A stretch of DNA of 38,638 nucleotides from an uncultured Opitutia bacterium (GCA_903902745.1 CAIUWA010000029.1:1-38638); one strand, 5' to 3'. Shown: positions 8,364 through 17,258, counted from the first letter of the stretch. The notes: generated from the sequence alone by a model not told the origin. Numbers and translations are program-made.

Positions 8364-9170
8364 TCATGGCTCTTTCGACAGTTCCTCAGAGCGTAATTTC
8401 GCGGCCAGGACGGTCTCGCGAATAAGACCCCGGAAATCGCGCGCCTCCATGCGCTTCAACCCGGCAAAGGTCGTGCCATTGGGCGAAGTGACCTGGTTGC
8501 GCAGCTCCTCGGCCTCCACGGCGGACTGGGCCATCAGCTTGGCGGAACCGAGGATGGTTTCGACGGCGAGCTGGTAGGCCGCAGCCCGGGGGAGACCGGC
8601 GGCCTCACCGGCGTCACGCAACGCGGCGGCAAACTCGAAGACGTAGGCGGGGCCGCTGCCACTCAGGGCGGTGACGGCGTCAAGCTGGGCTTCGCCGACT
8701 TCCACCATCTTGCCGAGCGCGCCCAGCACGGTGTTGACGATGGCCCGGTCGGTCGCGGCGAGGTCCTTGAGTGCGCACCAGCCGGTAATGCCAGCTCCGA
8801 TCTGGCCGGGCGTATTGGGCATGGCCCGAACGAGATTGCGCGCCCGGGGGAAAATCTGGGCCAGGCGGTCGAGGCGCTTGCCGGCGAGGATGGAAACGAC
8901 GAGCTTGCCGGCGGTCAGCTCCGCGAGGCGGGCATCAAGGCCGGCGAGCTGCTGCGGTTTGCAGGCGAGGACAACGGTGTCGGCCTGCTTTAAAAGCGAA
9001 TTGAGATCGGCCGGGGCGGCTATGCCGGTGCGGGCTGAGAGCAGCCTGGCGGTATCGTCGTCGCCGCCCGTGCAGGCCAGATCGGGCGGTGCCGCGGCCT
9101 TTTTTGCGAGCAGCCCGTCGACCATGGCGGAGGCCATGCGTCCGGCGCCGAGAAAGGCGATTTTACTCAT
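8364..9170 (-). CDS. proC: Pyrroline-5-carboxylate reductase
   Basis: The protein has 268 residues from ATG 9170; the frame is open further upstream, but MSKIAFLGAGRMASAM is the typical ProC start with its GxGxMA dinucleotide-binding loop. Family motifs include ACKPQQL, RAMPNTPGQIG and the C-terminal signature ALSGSGPAYVFEF followed by VTSPNGTT. It reduces 1-pyrroline-5-carboxylate to L-proline with NAD(P)H. The start overlaps the last eight bases of the upstream regulator gene, so it is translationally coupled to a signalling protein, an unusual pairing. Length is normal for the family. Confidence 0.95.
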   Translation of the reverse strand: MSKIAFLGAGRMASAMVDGLLAKKAAAPPDLACTGGDDDTARLLSARTGIAAPADLNSLLKQADTVVLACKPQQLAGLDARLAELTAGKLVVSILAGKRLDRLAQIFPRARNLVRAMPNTPGQIGAGITGWCALKDLAATDRAIVNTVLGALGKMVEVGEAQLDAVTALSGSGPAYVFEFAAALRDAGEAAGLPRAAAYQLAVETILGSAKLMAQSAVEAEELRNQVTSPNGTTFAGLKRMEARDFRGLIRETVLAAKLRSEELSKEP

Positions 9171-10293
9171 GGATGGTCTTGCGCACCTTCCGGTCGTACG
9201 GATGCATGAGCGTGGCAATGGTGCCGCCGCCCGGCCGATCGGCGAGGGAGACCTCTCCGCCCAGGTTGCGCAAGGCGTGGCGTGCAACCGTTAGGCCCAT
9301 GCCCACTCCCACCGTTTGCTTCGAGCTGATGAAGGGCTCGAAGATATGATCGCGAATCTGGGGATTAACGCCGCACCCCTGGTCCTCCATATCGATCTGC
9401 ACAAATTTGCCCTCGTCGGGCTTCTCGACGATCTGGGTGCGAATCAGGATTGGGCGCGGTGAGGATGGTCTATCATCATAGGCTTCCCAGGCGTTGATCA
9501 GCGTCTTGGAAAGCACCTCCTCAAAAACCTCGAAGTTGGTGTCGATCATGAGCTCGCCGAGCGGATTATCGATGGTGACGGGGGCGGTGATTTTATTGTC
9601 GGCCTGAAAACGCTGGACCCCGCTCTCGAGGAGGCGCTGGAGATTGCCCTTGATGAGCGGCAGCCGGGTTTTGATGACCAGGGAACTGAGCTGCTTGATG
9701 ATGCTGACGATGCGTTGCACGGCCTCTTCCACATGGCCGGCGTTCTTTTTCACCATCTCCGGCTTGTCGTGGTAGGCTTTGACGAGATCGAGGTATCCTA
9801 TGACGACGCCGAGGAGATTGTTCAGGTTATGGGCAATACCCTGGGTTACGGCGCCGATGGTGGCGGCGCGGCGGGCTTCGGACAGGCGCCGCTGCAGCAT
9901 GACCAGTTCGCGGTTGATCGAGACAAAACGCAGCTGGGTCTGCACCCGGGCGAGGGTCTCATCCAGGTCGATGGGCTTGGTGATGTAGTCGACGGCGCCG
10001 ACCCCCAGGCCCTCGATCTTGCCCTCCTTGGAGGTACGGGCGGTGATGAAAATGATCGGGATCGAGCGGGTTTCCTCGCTGGCCTGCAGCCGCTGGCAGA
10101 CCTCGATGCCATCCATGTCCGGCATCATCACATCAAGGAGGATGAGGTCGGGCCGGTCTTTCTCCACGGCGCTCAGCGCTTCCAAGCCGCTGTAGGCGGC
10201 GACAACCTGATGACCTTCACGCTCCAGCTTGCGCTTGAGCAGCTGGACATTGATCGGCTGGTCATCGACGACCAGAATTTTTGGGGCGGCCAT
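9163..10293 (-). CDS. Response regulator receiver fused to a histidine kinase domain (no sensor domain)
   Basis: The protein has 376 residues from ATG 10293; a TTG 36 bases upstream is in frame but less convincing. The N-terminal receiver domain (about 5-120) has D10, D11, phospho-acceptor D54 (LLDVMMPDM), T84 and K106 (TKPID). A coiled linker (about 120-145) leads to an H-box-like AHNLNNLLGVV with H155, then a HATPase_c domain with N-box (INAWEAYDD), DQGCGV and GMGLTVARHAL. This is a receiver-histidine kinase hybrid, probably phosphorylated by another kinase and using its own kinase part for output. It has no membrane segments and no DNA-binding domain. It sits between folD (37-base gap) and proC (8-base overlap). 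Its partner is unknown. Confidence 0.9.
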   Translation of the reverse strand: MAAPKILVVDDQPINVQLLKRKLEREGHQVVAAYSGLEALSAVEKDRPDLILLDVMMPDMDGIEVCQRLQASEETRSIPIIFITARTSKEGKIEGLGVGAVDYITKPIDLDETLARVQTQLRFVSINRELVMLQRRLSEARRAATIGAVTQGIAHNLNNLLGVVIGYLDLVKAYHDKPEMVKKNAGHVEEAVQRIVSIIKQLSSLVIKTRLPLIKGNLQRLLESGVQRFQADNKITAPVTIDNPLGELMIDTNFEVFEEVLSKTLINAWEAYDDRPSSPRPILIRTQIVEKPDEGKFVQIDMEDQGCGVNPQIRDHIFEPFISSKQTVGVGMGLTVARHALRNLGGEVSLADRPGGGTIATLMHPYDRKVRKTIHE

Positions 10294-10330
10294 TGGAAGA
10301 AGAGAAGCGGGTAGGCCTCCCGGGTGCAAG

Positions 10331-11206
10331 CTAGCGTGCCTGACCGAGCCGGAACGCCTTGACCGTGTTTTTCATCAACATGGCGACCGTCATGGGCCCG
10401 ACCCCGCCGGGAACGGGGGTGATCTTGCTGGCAAGCGGGGCGACAGTGGGAAAGTGGACATCGCCGGTGAGGCGGTAACCGGTTTTCTTGGATGAATCGG
10501 GGACGCGATTGATGCCGACATCAATGACCACGACCCCGGGTTTGACCATGTCGGCGGTGACGAATTCCGGGCGACCGATAGCCGCGATCAGCACGTCGGC
10601 CTGGCGGGTGAGGGCAGGGAGGTTGGTGGTGCTGGAATGGCAGATGGTTACGGTGCCGTTCGCACCGGCCTTTTTCTGGAGGGCGAGCAGGGCGACGGGC
10701 TTGCCCACGATCAGGCTGCGTCCCACCACGACGACATGCCTGCCCTTCAGGTCGACGCCGCTGCGCGCCAGCAACTCCATGATGCCGGCCGGAGTGCAGG
10801 CGACAAAGCCGGTTTCATCTTCCTGCGCAACCTTGCCCAGGTTCAGGGTGTTGAAACCGTCCACATCCTTTTCCGGGCTGACCCGGCGGAAAATCGCCAC
10901 CTCATCGATGTGCTTGGGCAGCGGCGATTGCACCAGGATGCCGTCCACGGTGGGATCGGCATTGAGGGCGTCGAGAAGGGCACAGAGTTCCGCCTGACTG
11001 ATGCTGACCGGCGGGAGGATGATGCGGCTGGTGACCCCGATCTCGGCTGCGGTCTTCTCCTTTTTCCTGACATAGGAAACGGAAGCCGGATCCTCGCCCA
11101 CGCGCACCAGCGCGATGCAGGGCTTTCGGCCATTGATTTGGGCGACCTCGGCCTTCAGCTCCGTGACGATGTCGGCGGCGATCTTGTTGCCATCAATGAG
11201 TTCCAT
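10331..11206 (-). CDS. folD: Bifunctional methylenetetrahydrofolate dehydrogenase/cyclohydrolase
   Basis: This 291-residue FolD has catalytic Y45xxxK49 in the SYVRKKEK stretch, [25 protein letters not shown], the Rossmann stretch [17 protein letters not shown], and the C-terminal signature [10 protein letters not shown]. It interconverts 5,10-methylene-, methenyl- and 10-formyl-tetrahydrofolate, feeding purine and formyl-Met synthesis in the cytoplasm. Length and motifs are canonical. It is the first gene of a - strand run folD, receiver-kinase, proC. No purine-rich ribosome binding site precedes the ATG. Confidence 0.97.
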   Translation of the reverse strand: MELIDGNKIAADIVTELKAEVAQINGRKPCIALVRVGEDPASVSYVRKKEKTAAEIGVTSRIILPPVSISQAELCALLDALNADPTVDGILVQSPLPKHIDEVAIFRRVSPEKDVDGFNTLNLGKVAQEDETGFVACTPAGIMELLARSGVDLKGRHVVVVGRSLIVGKPVALLALQKKAGANGTVTICHSSTTNLPALTRQADVLIAAIGRPEFVTADMVKPGVVVIDVGINRVPDSSKKTGYRLTGDVHFPTVAPLASKITPVPGGVGPMTVAMLMKNTVKAFRLGQAR

Positions 11207-11287
11207 GAAGGGACGCGAATACCGAGGATGAATGAGGGTGGTCCGGCTTCCAATCCAAGCTCGTTGGGCCTGGGCCGAGAGAAGGAA

Positions 11288-12085
11288 TTATTTCAACTCC
11301 AGCGATTCGACCTGAATCACGATGCCCTTGGCCGCGGGCTCGTTCCTGGCCGTGCCATTCACGACGACCGTGAGACCGGCGTAGTTGGCGATCTGATCGG
11401 TCTGGAGGAGCTTGCTGAGGTCGAGATAAGCGAAGCGCACGCCCGCATCGTCGTTGAGCTGGTAGTCGTACGGCCGCCGGGGGGCAAACGGCCGCCGGGT
11501 GGAGACGAGCTTGCCTTGAAAAAGCCGGGGAAGCGCACTGGAGCCTCCGTCGCCGAGATCGACCATCGGGGCGGCCTTGCCCGCCGTGGCAGCCCGGTCG
11601 GGCCCCATGCCGCCGGGCGACAGGACGGCGTCCGCGGCTCCGGCGGGAGCAATGGCCACGGGTGGGAGCGGGGCCGGAGCGATGCGAATGAAGCCGGTGA
11701 TTTTTTTATCGAGATGAATCTGGGTCCATTTGCCGCGAAGCCCGGTGATCTCGGTCTTGTCGCCCTTTTCCGCCGTGGTGAGCACCGCGGCATCGGCGGC
11801 CGGCTCGATGTAGATTTGCCCGCCAACGCGCACGTCGAGGCTCTTGGTGATGTCGTCATTGCGGACATAGCCTTCAAACGGGCCCGGCAACTCGACCGCC
11901 ATCCAGCCGGCCGGGGCCGAGGACAATGAGTCCGGGGTCGCGACAGGGTCAGTGCCGGCCTTCAGGTAAGTAATAGCCGGCGTGGCCAGGTCGGGTTTCG
12001 CGTGCACCGCGGTGGTCTCGGTCAGGGGTGCGGCCACGAGGCCGGCGGCAGGGCAGAGGAGGAGGGCGAGAAGTTTAGTTTTCAT
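11288..12085 (-). CDS. Exported SH3-like domain protein of unknown function
   Basis: The protein has 265 residues from ATG 12085, which lies inside the end of the upstream pseudouridine synthase gene (11-base overlap). An N-terminal signal peptide (MKTKLLALLLCPAAGLVAAP) precedes two segments that look like bacterial SH3-type beta barrels, about residues 25-80 (ending GPFEGYVRND) and 85-140 (GDKTEITGLRGKWTQIHLDKKITGFIR). A Pro/Ala-rich linker follows, then a C-terminal beta-rich domain ending IVIQVESLELK. SH3-like repeats of this kind often bind cell-wall peptides, but no ligand can be assigned here. It is probably periplasmic. Confidence 0.8.
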   Translation of the reverse strand: MKTKLLALLLCPAAGLVAAPLTETTAVHAKPDLATPAITYLKAGTDPVATPDSLSSAPAGWMAVELPGPFEGYVRNDDITKSLDVRVGGQIYIEPAADAAVLTTAEKGDKTEITGLRGKWTQIHLDKKITGFIRIAPAPLPPVAIAPAGAADAVLSPGGMGPDRAATAGKAAPMVDLGDGGSSALPRLFQGKLVSTRRPFAPRRPYDYQLNDDAGVRFAYLDLSKLLQTDQIANYAGLTVVVNGTARNEPAAKGIVIQVESLELK

Positions 12086-12869
12086 CGTGGTCAATAAAAG
12101 CGGGTGGGGAGGCTTCCTTGCCCTGGGGCCGTGGCACCCGGAACAGGAGTTCGATCTCCTTCGTAGAAAGTTGTTTCATGGCGCGCAATGGGATTCCCCG
12201 CAGCGGAAACGCCCCGATCTGATACCGGCGCAGGCGCTTCACGTCATAGCCCAGGGCCATGAAGAGCTGCCGGATCTCGCGCTTTTTGCCGTGGTGCATG
12301 TGCACGTCGAGCTGGGTGGAGGCGCGGGTCGGGCCGGGATTGACGACGGCGGCATGCTCGACCTTGAGCCGCTCCCCGTCGAACACGATGCCCTTGAGCA
12401 GCAGGGGCACCCGGGCGAAGGGGAAAGGCTGCTTCAACTCGACGTAATACCGCTTCACCACGACATTGGACGGATGCATGAGGCGGTGGGCGAGGTCGCC
12501 ATCCGTGGTGAGAATGACGAGACCCTCGCTGTCCTTGTCGAGGCGGCCGGCGCAAAAAAAACGGAGCTTGGCGAATTCCCGCGGCAGCACGGTGAAGATG
12601 GTTTCCGTGTGATGTGGGTCGTCGTTGGAGCAGATGAGGCCGCGCGGCTTGTGCATGGCCAGCGTGATCCGCGGCTGGGCGGCCGGCCGCACGGACTTGC
12701 CGCTCACGGTGACCTTGTCGACCCCCGGCGTGATTTTCTGCCCGAGGGTGGCCCGGGTGCTGTTGACCCAGACCTCACCCTGCGCGATCAGCGCCTCGGC
12801 GGCACGCCGGGAACATACGCCGGAGTCGGCAAGATGCTTCTGCAGGCGGATGGGTTCGGCGTCGTTCAT
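12075..12869 (-). CDS. RsuA/RluB-family pseudouridine synthase
   Basis: The protein has 264 residues from ATG 12869; an upstream in-frame extension is non-conserved. An N-terminal S4 RNA-binding domain (about 5-60, IRLQKHLADSGVCSRRAAE) precedes the catalytic domain, with HKPRGLICSNDD and the active-site loop GRLDKDSEGL containing catalytic D111. KKREIRQLFMALG and the region following are typical of RsuA/RluB/RluE/RluF enzymes. It isomerises uridine to pseudouridine, most probably in 23S rRNA (RluB-like), but the exact target cannot be read from the sequence. The stop overlaps the start of the SH3-like gene. Its start faces the cysJ-like gene divergently. Confidence 0.92.
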   Translation of the reverse strand: MNDAEPIRLQKHLADSGVCSRRAAEALIAQGEVWVNSTRATLGQKITPGVDKVTVSGKSVRPAAQPRITLAMHKPRGLICSNDDPHHTETIFTVLPREFAKLRFFCAGRLDKDSEGLVILTTDGDLAHRLMHPSNVVVKRYYVELKQPFPFARVPLLLKGIVFDGERLKVEHAAVVNPGPTRASTQLDVHMHHGKKREIRQLFMALGYDVKRLRRYQIGAFPLRGIPLRAMKQLSTKEIELLFRVPRPQGKEASPPAFIDHDEN

Positions 12870-12932
12870 CGGGCAAACGGTGAGTGGGCCGGAAATCCCC
12901 CCGGGCTGCAAGCTTGCGCGAGCGAAACGGGC

Positions 12933-12961
12933 TTGCCACCTTTGCCCCGCGCCGCTTCATC
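12933..12961 (+). promoter_or_regulatory. Candidate sigma-70-type promoter for the CysJ-like gene
   Basis: TTGCCA at 12933-12938 and TTCATC at 12956-12961 are separated by 17 bases. The predicted transcription start is about 12968, only about four bases before the ATG at 12972, suggesting a near-leaderless message. The -10 match is weak; this is pattern reading only. Confidence 0.3.
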
Positions 12962-12971
12962 CGGCGCAATC

Positions 12972-14135
12972 ATGTCTGTTCCCGCCGCCGACTCCGCTTT
13001 CTCGAAAGACCGCCCGTTTCCGTCGCTCATCACCGAAAACCGTCTGCTCAGCCGGCCGGGCTCGGCCAAGGAAACCAGGCACATCATCGCGAATCTGGCC
13101 GGCAGCGGACTCCACTACAAGGCGGGTGACTCCCTGGGGGTGTTCCCGACGAACCGCCCGCAGGAAGTCTCTGAGCTCCTGCAGCGGCTGGGTGCGACCG
13201 GGGACGAGCCAGTAATGCTGCCGAAGGCGACCGCCCCGATTGCGGTCCGCGAGGCCCTGACCTCCCGGCTCGCGCTGTCCGGTCCGACCCGAAAGATCGT
13301 TGAGACGCTTTCGACCAAGGCTGCCGATGCCGGCGAAAAGGCGAAACTCGCGGGACTGCTGGCGCCGGAATCAAAGGAAGTGCTTACGGCTTTTCTCGAT
13401 GAGCGCGAGTTTGTCGATTTGCTGGCGGAATTTCCCAGCGCCCGGCTCACGCCGCAGGAGTTGGTCGATCATCTGCGCCGCCTCATGCCCCGGCTCTACT
13501 CCATTGCCTCCTCTCCCAAGGTCTATCCGGCGGAAATCCATCTGACGGTGGCGGTGGTGCGCTATGCGACGAACGGGCGCGACCGGGTGGGCGTGTGTTC
13601 AACTTTTCTGGCCGACCGCGTTCAGGTCGGCACCACGCCGACGCCAGTCTTTGTGTCGCACTCGCATTTCGGCCCCCCGGAGGACGGTGCCAAAGACTGC
13701 ATCATGGTTGGCCCGGGCACGGGGATCGCGCCCTTCCGGGCCTTTGTGCAGGACCGCGTGGCGGGCGGAGCCAAGGGCCGGAACTGGGTGTTCTTTGGCG
13801 ACCAGCACCGGGCGACGGATTTTCTCTACGGGGAGGAATGGGAGCAATATGTCGCCCAAGGCCAGGTGGCGCGCCTCGACACCGCCTTCTCGCGCGACCA
13901 GCACCTGAAGATTTACGTGCAGGACCGCATGCGAGAAAATGCGGCGGAACTGTGGGCCTGGCTGAAGGCGGGGGCGTATTTTTATGTTTGTGGTGATGCG
14001 AAGCGGATGGCCAAGGACGTCGACACCGCGCTGCATGACATCGTCATGCAGCAGGGCGGGATGACACCGGAACAGGCCGCCGACTATGTAAAGCAGTTGA
14101 AGAAGGAGAAACGCTACCAGCGGGACGTGTACTGA
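12972..14135 (+). CDS. CysJ-like NADPH flavoprotein reductase lacking the flavodoxin domain
   Basis: The protein has 387 residues from ATG 12972; the long upstream open frame is antisense to the pseudouridine synthase and is not real coding. The sequence covers the FAD-binding and NADPH-binding halves of the sulfite reductase flavoprotein/cytochrome P450 reductase family: RLYSIASS at 174-181, GVCSTFL at 207-213, GPGTGIAPFRAF at 247-258 (NADPH), and C-terminal YVCGDAKRMAKDV and RYQRDVY, the latter a CysJ ending. The N-terminal FMN/flavodoxin domain of full CysJ (about 600 residues) is absent. Such short forms probably pass electrons from NADPH to a separate flavodoxin, ferredoxin or a sulfite reductase. 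No hemoprotein subunit is in this window. Confidence 0.85.
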   Translation: MSVPAADSAFSKDRPFPSLITENRLLSRPGSAKETRHIIANLAGSGLHYKAGDSLGVFPTNRPQEVSELLQRLGATGDEPVMLPKATAPIAVREALTSRLALSGPTRKIVETLSTKAADAGEKAKLAGLLAPESKEVLTAFLDEREFVDLLAEFPSARLTPQELVDHLRRLMPRLYSIASSPKVYPAEIHLTVAVVRYATNGRDRVGVCSTFLADRVQVGTTPTPVFVSHSHFGPPEDGAKDCIMVGPGTGIAPFRAFVQDRVAGGAKGRNWVFFGDQHRATDFLYGEEWEQYVAQGQVARLDTAFSRDQHLKIYVQDRMRENAAELWAWLKAGAYFYVCGDAKRMAKDVDTALHDIVMQQGGMTPEQAADYVKQLKKEKRYQRDVY

Positions 14136-14202
14136 ATCGGTAGACAGGTGACGGTGGACAGGGATAGGGCCAGCAGCTTCCGACCCGATTATTCCGCTTG
14201 TC

Positions 14203-14264
14203 CTCCTGAATTCTGACTCCTGAATTCTGGCCCCGGTCTCCTGACTCCCGTCCCCTGATAACCG
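14203..14264. repeat. Degenerate 14-bp tandem repeat upstream of fabG
   Basis: Two adjacent near-identical 14-mers, CTCCTGAATTCTGA (14203-14216) and CTCCTGAATTCTGG (14217-14230), are followed after CCCCGGT by CTCCTGACTCCCGT (14238-14251) and a weaker CCCCTGATAACCG (14252-14264). The array fills the gap before fabG and ends ten bases before its ATG. Function unknown. Confidence 0.65.
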
Positions 14265-14273
14265 AAACCCCTC

Positions 14274-15020
14274 ATGACCTTTAATAATCGTACTGCCCTC
14301 GTTACCGGCGCCGGCCGTGGCATTGGGAAGGCCATTGCAGAGACTCTCGCCAAGCAGGGCGTCACGGTCATTTGCGTTTCAAAATCCGCCGAATCCTGCG
14401 GGGCGGTCGCCACGGCCATCACTGCGGCCGGAGGCAAGGCCAAGGCGCTGGCAGTCGATGTCGCGGATGGCGCCGCCATCGCCAAGGCGGCGGAGCAGCT
14501 GCTCGCCGAGTTTCCGATCATTGATATCCTCGTCAATAACGCGGGCATCACCCGCGATGGACTGCTCTTCCGCATGAGTGAGGATGACTGGGAGTCCGTG
14601 CTGCGGACGAATCTGACCAGCTGTTTTCACTGGACCAAACACATTGCGCGGCCGATGACCCGCGCCCGCTGGGGCCGCATCGTCAACATCGCCTCCGTCA
14701 GCGGCATCATGGGCAATGCCGGGCAGGCCAACTATTCCGCGGCCAAGGCGGGTATGATCGGCCTGACCAAGACTCTCGCCCGCGAGTTTGCCTCGCGCAG
14801 CGTCACGGCCAATGCCGTGGCTCCCGGCTTCATCAAGACCGACATGACGACCGAGTTTGTGAATGACGCCGAAGTTTCGGCCAAGATCCTTGATACCGTG
14901 CCCCTCAAGCGCTTTGGCGAGGCGGCCGATATCGCCAACATGACGGCGTATCTCTGCTCCGAGGAGGCCGGGTATATCACCGGTCAAGTTTTTACCGTTG
15001 ACGGCGGCATGACGATGTGA
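14274..15020 (+). CDS. fabG: 3-oxoacyl-[acyl-carrier-protein] reductase
   Basis: This 248-residue classical short-chain dehydrogenase has the NADPH loop TGAGRGIG at 11-18, NNAG at 88-91, catalytic S141, Y154 and K158 ([10 protein letters not shown]), and a C-terminal [11 protein letters not shown]. It reduces beta-ketoacyl-ACP in type II fatty acid synthesis. Immediate downstream neighbours are acpP and fabF, which supports FabG rather than a generic dehydrogenase. No Shine-Dalgarno is seen before the ATG; the leader is made of a repetitive CTCCTGA element. Confidence 0.95.
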   Translation: MTFNNRTALVTGAGRGIGKAIAETLAKQGVTVICVSKSAESCGAVATAITAAGGKAKALAVDVADGAAIAKAAEQLLAEFPIIDILVNNAGITRDGLLFRMSEDDWESVLRTNLTSCFHWTKHIARPMTRARWGRIVNIASVSGIMGNAGQANYSAAKAGMIGLTKTLAREFASRSVTANAVAPGFIKTDMTTEFVNDAEVSAKILDTVPLKRFGEAADIANMTAYLCSEEAGYITGQVFTVDGGMTM

Positions 15021-15049
15021 ACCCTCCAAATCACCCGAATTTACCATCC

Positions 15050-15313
15050 ATGGCCGATACAAAAACCATCGAACAGCGCGTCAAAGAGATCATCGTTAAC
15101 CAATTAAATGTTAACGAGGAGCAAATCACACCGACTGCTTCTTTCCTCGACGATCTTGGCGCCGATTCCCTCGACACCGTCGAGTTGATCATGGCTTTTG
15201 AGGAGGAGTTCAAGGACGAGATCAAAGGCGAGATTCCTGAATCCGACGCCGAAAAACTTCAGACCGTCGGCCAAGTCATCGACTACATCAAGGCCAAGGC
15301 CGGCGCCAAGTAA
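15050..15313 (+). CDS. acpP: Acyl carrier protein
   Basis: The protein has 87 residues from ATG 15050; a GTG at 15017 is in frame but overlaps the fabG stop and adds a non-ACP leader. It has the phosphopantetheine site DSL with Ser40 in [15 protein letters not shown], plus a highly acidic helix typical of ACP. It carries growing acyl chains between the fatty acid synthase enzymes in the cytoplasm. It lies 29 bases after fabG and is followed by its own terminator, which could give it higher expression than fabF. Confidence 0.97.
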   Translation: MADTKTIEQRVKEIIVNQLNVNEEQITPTASFLDDLGADSLDTVELIMAFEEEFKDEIKGEIPESDAEKLQTVGQVIDYIKAKAGAK

Positions 15314-15336
15314 GCCAGTCTGGCTCGCATAATTTT

Positions 15337-15390
15337 AGGCGCCCTACCGGGGTCCCTCAGCGGGGTGCGGTCAGGGCGCCTTTTCATTTT
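15337..15390 (+). terminator. Rho-independent terminator after acpP
   Basis: Stem AGGCGCCCT (15337-15345) pairs with AGGGCGCCT (15373-15381), followed by TTTCATTTT. The 27-base internal part can form a smaller CCGGGGT/GCGGGG-rich structure. It separates acpP from fabF, so fabF is either expressed by read-through or has its own promoter. Confidence 0.75.
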
Positions 15391-15425
15391 CCTGAAACGA
15401 CCCTGCCGCCCGCGCTCCGCCGCCC

Positions 15426-16679
15426 ATGGAAACCGTGCCTAACTCCTCCCGTCGCGTGGTGGTCACCGGACTCGGCGTGGTTCACGGTCTTGGCCACAAC
15501 GTCGATGCGTTCTGGGCCAGTCTCCTGGCGGGAAAGCCGGGGGTGAATCGCATCACCCATTTCGATCCCAGCGATCTCGCCTGCCAGATCGGGGCGGAGG
15601 TGCGCGACTGGGATGTGACGCAACACATGGATGCGAAGGAGGCGCGCCGCAATGACCGCTACACGCATTTTGGCTTCGTCGCCGCCAAACAGGCCGTGAG
15701 CGACTCCGGTTTGCAGATGACCGCGGAAGATGGTGACCGCGTGGGCGTCATCATCGGCTCGGGCATCGGCGGCATGCTGACCTATGAGACGCAGCTCCGG
15801 GTGCTCGCTGAGCGCGGCCCGCGCAAGGTTTCCCCTTTCACGATCCCTTCGCTCATCGGCAACATGTGCTCGGGTCTGGTGGCCATCGAGTACGGCGCGC
15901 GTGGACCCAACTTCGGCGTGGTATCAGCCTGCGCCACTGGTACCCACGCTCTCGGCGAGGCCGCGCACACGATCCGGCGCGGTGACGCCGACGTGATGAT
16001 CGCCGGCGGCAGCGAGGCGGCGATTACCCCCTTTTCCTACGCCAGCTTCTGCTCCATGAAGGCGATGAGCACGCGCAACGACGACCCCGCGCATGCGAGC
16101 CGTCCGTTCGATGCGCAACGCGACGGCTTTGTCATGGGCGAAGGTTCCGGGGTGCTGGTGCTCGAATCCCTGGAGCACGCGCAGGCCCGCGGGGCCCGCA
16201 TTTATTGTGAGCTGGCCGGCTATGCCGCCACCTGTGACGCCTTTCACATCACCCAGCCCGATCCGGAAGGTAAGGGTCTCTCGATGGCGATGAAGCGGGC
16301 ACTGGCCAGCGCAGGCGCCGTGCCCGCCCAAATCGACTACATCAACGCCCATGGCACGAGCACGCCCTACAACGACAAGTTTGAAACGCTCGCGATCAAG
16401 AAGGTTTTTGGCGACCACGCATCCAAGCTCGCGATCAGTTCCACGAAATCGATGACCGGCCACCTGCTCGGGGCGGCCGGCGGCATCGAGTCGGTGATCT
16501 GCGTGAAAACGATCCAGACCGGCCGCATCGCACCTACGATCAATCTCGTGGAGCCTGATCCCGACTGTGATCTCGACTATGTGCCCAATACTGCGCGCAC
16601 GGCTTCGGTACGCACGGTGCTCAGCAACAACCTCGGCTTTGGCGGTCAGAATGCCGCGGTGGTCTTCCGGGCGCTGTAA
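15426..16679 (+). CDS. fabF: 3-oxoacyl-[acyl-carrier-protein] synthase II
   Basis: This 417-residue KAS II condensing enzyme has the nucleophile C169 in VSACATGTH, the His pair H309 (NAHGTSTPYND) and H346 (KSMTGHLLGAAGG), and a C-terminal SNNLGFGGQNAAVVF. It condenses malonyl-ACP with acyl-ACP during elongation. The N-terminal stretch VVTGLGVVHGLG carries His where most FabF have VVSPLG or VVTPLG, a minor difference. It lies downstream of fabG and acpP but after a terminator. A lytic transglycosylase gene follows after only eight bases and may be co-transcribed. Confidence 0.95.
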   Translation: METVPNSSRRVVVTGLGVVHGLGHNVDAFWASLLAGKPGVNRITHFDPSDLACQIGAEVRDWDVTQHMDAKEARRNDRYTHFGFVAAKQAVSDSGLQMTAEDGDRVGVIIGSGIGGMLTYETQLRVLAERGPRKVSPFTIPSLIGNMCSGLVAIEYGARGPNFGVVSACATGTHALGEAAHTIRRGDADVMIAGGSEAAITPFSYASFCSMKAMSTRNDDPAHASRPFDAQRDGFVMGEGSGVLVLESLEHAQARGARIYCELAGYAATCDAFHITQPDPEGKGLSMAMKRALASAGAVPAQIDYINAHGTSTPYNDKFETLAIKKVFGDHASKLAISSTKSMTGHLLGAAGGIESVICVKTIQTGRIAPTINLVEPDPDCDLDYVPNTARTASVRTVLSNNLGFGGQNAAVVFRAL

Positions 16680-16687
16680 GGGCTGCG

Positions 16688-17200
16688 ATGAGAACGATCC
16701 GCCTCCTGTTGATGGTGGGCGCCCTGGCTGGATGCAGCCGGCATTCCAGTCCGACCGGCCCCGGGGGCCCGGCTCCGACGCGGGGTGAGATTTGGGCGGC
16801 GATCCAGCCGCAGGCCCAGCGCTACCGGATTGAGCCGGCGTTTATCTACGCCTTGGTGGCGGCGGAATCGAATTTTGACCCAGCGGCCCGGAACGACAGC
16901 GCACGTGGGTTGCTCCAGCTCAAGCCCGCCGCCTGGCGCACCGTCTCGCGTGTGCCTTATGAACCGACGGTCTGGGACTGGCGTATCAACCTTGAGGTCG
17001 GGATCGACTATCTCGCCTATGCGCGCAGCTACCTGCACAAAAAAAACGCGTTCTCCTATCCGTTGCTGCTGGCCTCGTTTCACTACGGTCTGGATTACGT
17101 GGAGGACCATCAGTTCGACCTCCGTCGCATCCCTGTGCCTGACAACCCCGTTTACCATCAGCTTTGGGACGGCAACCTAGCCCCGGTGCCGCCGCCATAG
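16688..17200 (+). CDS. Lytic transglycosylase (SLT domain) lipoprotein
   Basis: This 170-residue protein has a lipoprotein signal with lipobox LAGC (Cys16), a short Pro/Gly linker, then an SLT/GH23-like domain: catalytic Glu60 in AAESNFDP, followed by ARGLLQLKPAAW and a YLAYARSYL helix. Such enzymes cleave peptidoglycan to 1,6-anhydro-muropeptides. At 170 residues it is a minimal, MltE/Slt-like single-domain form. It is probably anchored to the inner face of the outer membrane. It starts eight bases after fabF. Confidence 0.88.
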   Translation: MRTIRLLLMVGALAGCSRHSSPTGPGGPAPTRGEIWAAIQPQAQRYRIEPAFIYALVAAESNFDPAARNDSARGLLQLKPAAWRTVSRVPYEPTVWDWRINLEVGIDYLAYARSYLHKKNAFSYPLLLASFHYGLDYVEDHQFDLRRIPVPDNPVYHQLWDGNLAPVPPP

Positions 17201-17258
17201 GAAAATTCAAGTTCTTGTGGCACCAAAGTCCCTGTCCCGAAGCGGGCTCGCCAGGGCA

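Noticed and set aside
11982-12971. Long N-terminal extension of the CysJ-like protein
   Set aside because: The extension is antisense to the pseudouridine synthase and SH3-like genes and has no flavodoxin motif, so it does not supply the missing FMN domain.
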